From contig JAQBQC010000329.1 in the NCBI GenBank assembly GCA_028287205.1, positions 1 through 14,513 of the forward strand: DNA of 14,513 bases. Reading direction: 5' to 3'. How positions within the stretch are numbered: the first letter of the stretch is position 1; every line of letters starts with the position of its first letter. The notes beneath the pieces are model-generated. The model did not search any database, had not been told where the DNA came from, and saw only the letters and a program-made list of their open reading frames with translations. Position numbers and translations under genes: made by a program. Below are positions 13,797 to 14,513 of the stretch, one piece after another. The DNA is from Gemmatimonadota bacterium. GTDB lineage: Bacteria > Gemmatimonadota > Gemmatimonadetes > Gemmatimonadales > Gemmatimonadaceae.

Positions 13797-14513
13797 GTGA
13801 GCCGCGAAAATCTTACCGGTACTACACTCGCCGGATACGCGTTGCAGGATATGGTCGGTGAAGGTGGAACGGCAGTGGTGTACCGCGCCGAGCACCGAAC
13901 CCATGGCATCGCTGCTGTCAAAGTACTGAAAGAAAAGCTCCGGACGGACAAGACCGCGGTCGCACGATTTCTTCGCGAAGCAACGTACGGCACTCGCGTC
14001 TCGCATCCCAACGTCGTGCGCACGATTGAAGTCGGCGAAGCTGGGCCGGGAGTGCACTTTCTCGCGATCGAGTGGGCTCTTGGCGAGCTGCTCGAAAAAT
14101 ACGCCAAACAACACGTTCCTCTTCCGCCCGATGAAGTCGGCGAGATCATCGGACAGATCGCCGATGCGGTGTTTGCCGTGCATGCTGCCGGGATCATCCA
14201 TCGGGATCTGAAGCCCGACAATATCATGTACGATCCTGTTACTCGAAAAGCCAAGCTGCTGGATTTTGGAATTGCTGCGCAATCCGATCAGGCTCCCGAA
14301 GAACGACTCACGCGTGCTGGTTTCTTTGTAGGCACGCTCATGTACGTCGCGCCTGAAGCTCTTTCGGGACAACTCGTTACATCAGCCGCAGACCAGTACA
14401 GTCTTGCCACAATCGCATATTATCTGTTTTCCGGCTGCCTTCCCTACATTGGTAAGTCGCAGCGCGAGATGTTCTCGCAGCTCCTGTCACAACCGCCGAT
14501 TCCGCTGAATAGC
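13797..14513 (+). CDS. Hanks-type Ser/Thr protein kinase, N-terminal part (runs off the window)
   Basis: 239 codons are visible and the frame is open to the edge. The only usable start is GTG 13797, because TAG at 13785 is in frame just upstream; no ribosome site is seen. Kinase landmarks are complete: Gly-rich loop GEGGTAVVY (21-29), AAVKVL with the ATP-binding K42, helix C E61, catalytic loop HRDLKPDN (135-142), DFG (156-158), GTLMYVAPE (179-187), and AADQYSLATIAYYLFSG. The Gly loop has Ala where GxGxxG has its third Gly. It is expected to phosphorylate Ser/Thr of partner proteins; the C-terminal part (possible membrane anchor or sensor) is cut off. It is divergent from the GWxTD lipoprotein. 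Confidence 0.93.
   Translation, partial: MSRENLTGTTLAGYALQDMVGEGGTAVVYRAEHRTHGIAAVKVLKEKLRTDKTAVARFLREATYGTRVSHPNVVRTIEVGEAGPGVHFLAIEWALGELLEKYAKQHVPLPPDEVGEIIGQIADAVFAVHAAGIIHRDLKPDNIMYDPVTRKAKLLDFGIAAQSDQAPEERLTRAGFFVGTLMYVAPEALSGQLVTSAADQYSLATIAYYLFSGCLPYIGKSQREMFSQLLSQPPIPLNS

Noticed and set aside
1..14513. CRISPR arrays, insertion sequences, prophage or toxin-antitoxin genes
   Set aside because: No regularly spaced repeats, terminal inverted repeats flanking a transposase, or matching protein families were seen on either strand.

Overview
The window is GC-rich chromosomal DNA with bacterial housekeeping genes and no sign of phage, transposon or plasmid cargo. The gene set is mnmG, parAB, a bactofilin, a GWxTD-domain lipoprotein, type IV pilins, PolA and a Hanks-type Ser/Thr kinase. 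Together with GTG starts and C/G-ending codons, this fits a Gemmatimonadota (FCB-related) bacterium. That placement is inferred from family content, not from a search.

Layout. Positions 1-507 hold the 3' end of mnmG, followed by an exported SIMPL (DUF541) protein at 630-1358. The 215-bp gap at 1359-1573 carries a perfect DnaA-box word and two perfect parS sites, and it leads into a tight + strand run: parA, parB, a membrane-anchored M23/LytM-like protein and a bactofilin (1574-4608). That run ends in a good intrinsic terminator. The next gap (4609-4790) is AT-rich at its centre and holds two TTGTCCACA DnaA boxes in tandem, plus two weaker matches. It is the best oriC candidate here, although local base skew does not support it. 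A Nif3-like protein and a membrane-anchored metallophosphoesterase follow on + (4791-6455).

From 6472 to 13695 everything is on the - strand. Read in the direction of transcription the order is: a GWxTD lipoprotein; cspA with a canonical promoter and a leader hairpin that sequesters a Shine-Dalgarno sequence; polA; two tandem 128-aa type IV pilin-like proteins; a small DUF4031-like protein; and a lipoprotein of unknown function. A Ser/Thr kinase diverges from the GWxTD gene at 13797 and runs off the right edge.

How the parts fit. mnmG, parABS and DnaA boxes are classic origin neighbours. ParABS segregates the origin region, and bactofilins can act as scaffolds for ParABS and for M23-type wall proteins. 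The linkage of parAB, the M23-like gene and the bactofilin therefore suggests that segregation and envelope or cell-shape functions are coupled. The M23-like protein lacks recognisable first metal-ligand and catalytic positions and may be a non-enzymatic partner. I found no clearly new defence or biosynthetic system. The most interesting non-gene signals are the cspA leader, the pilin leader with mutually exclusive stems, and the candidate origin.
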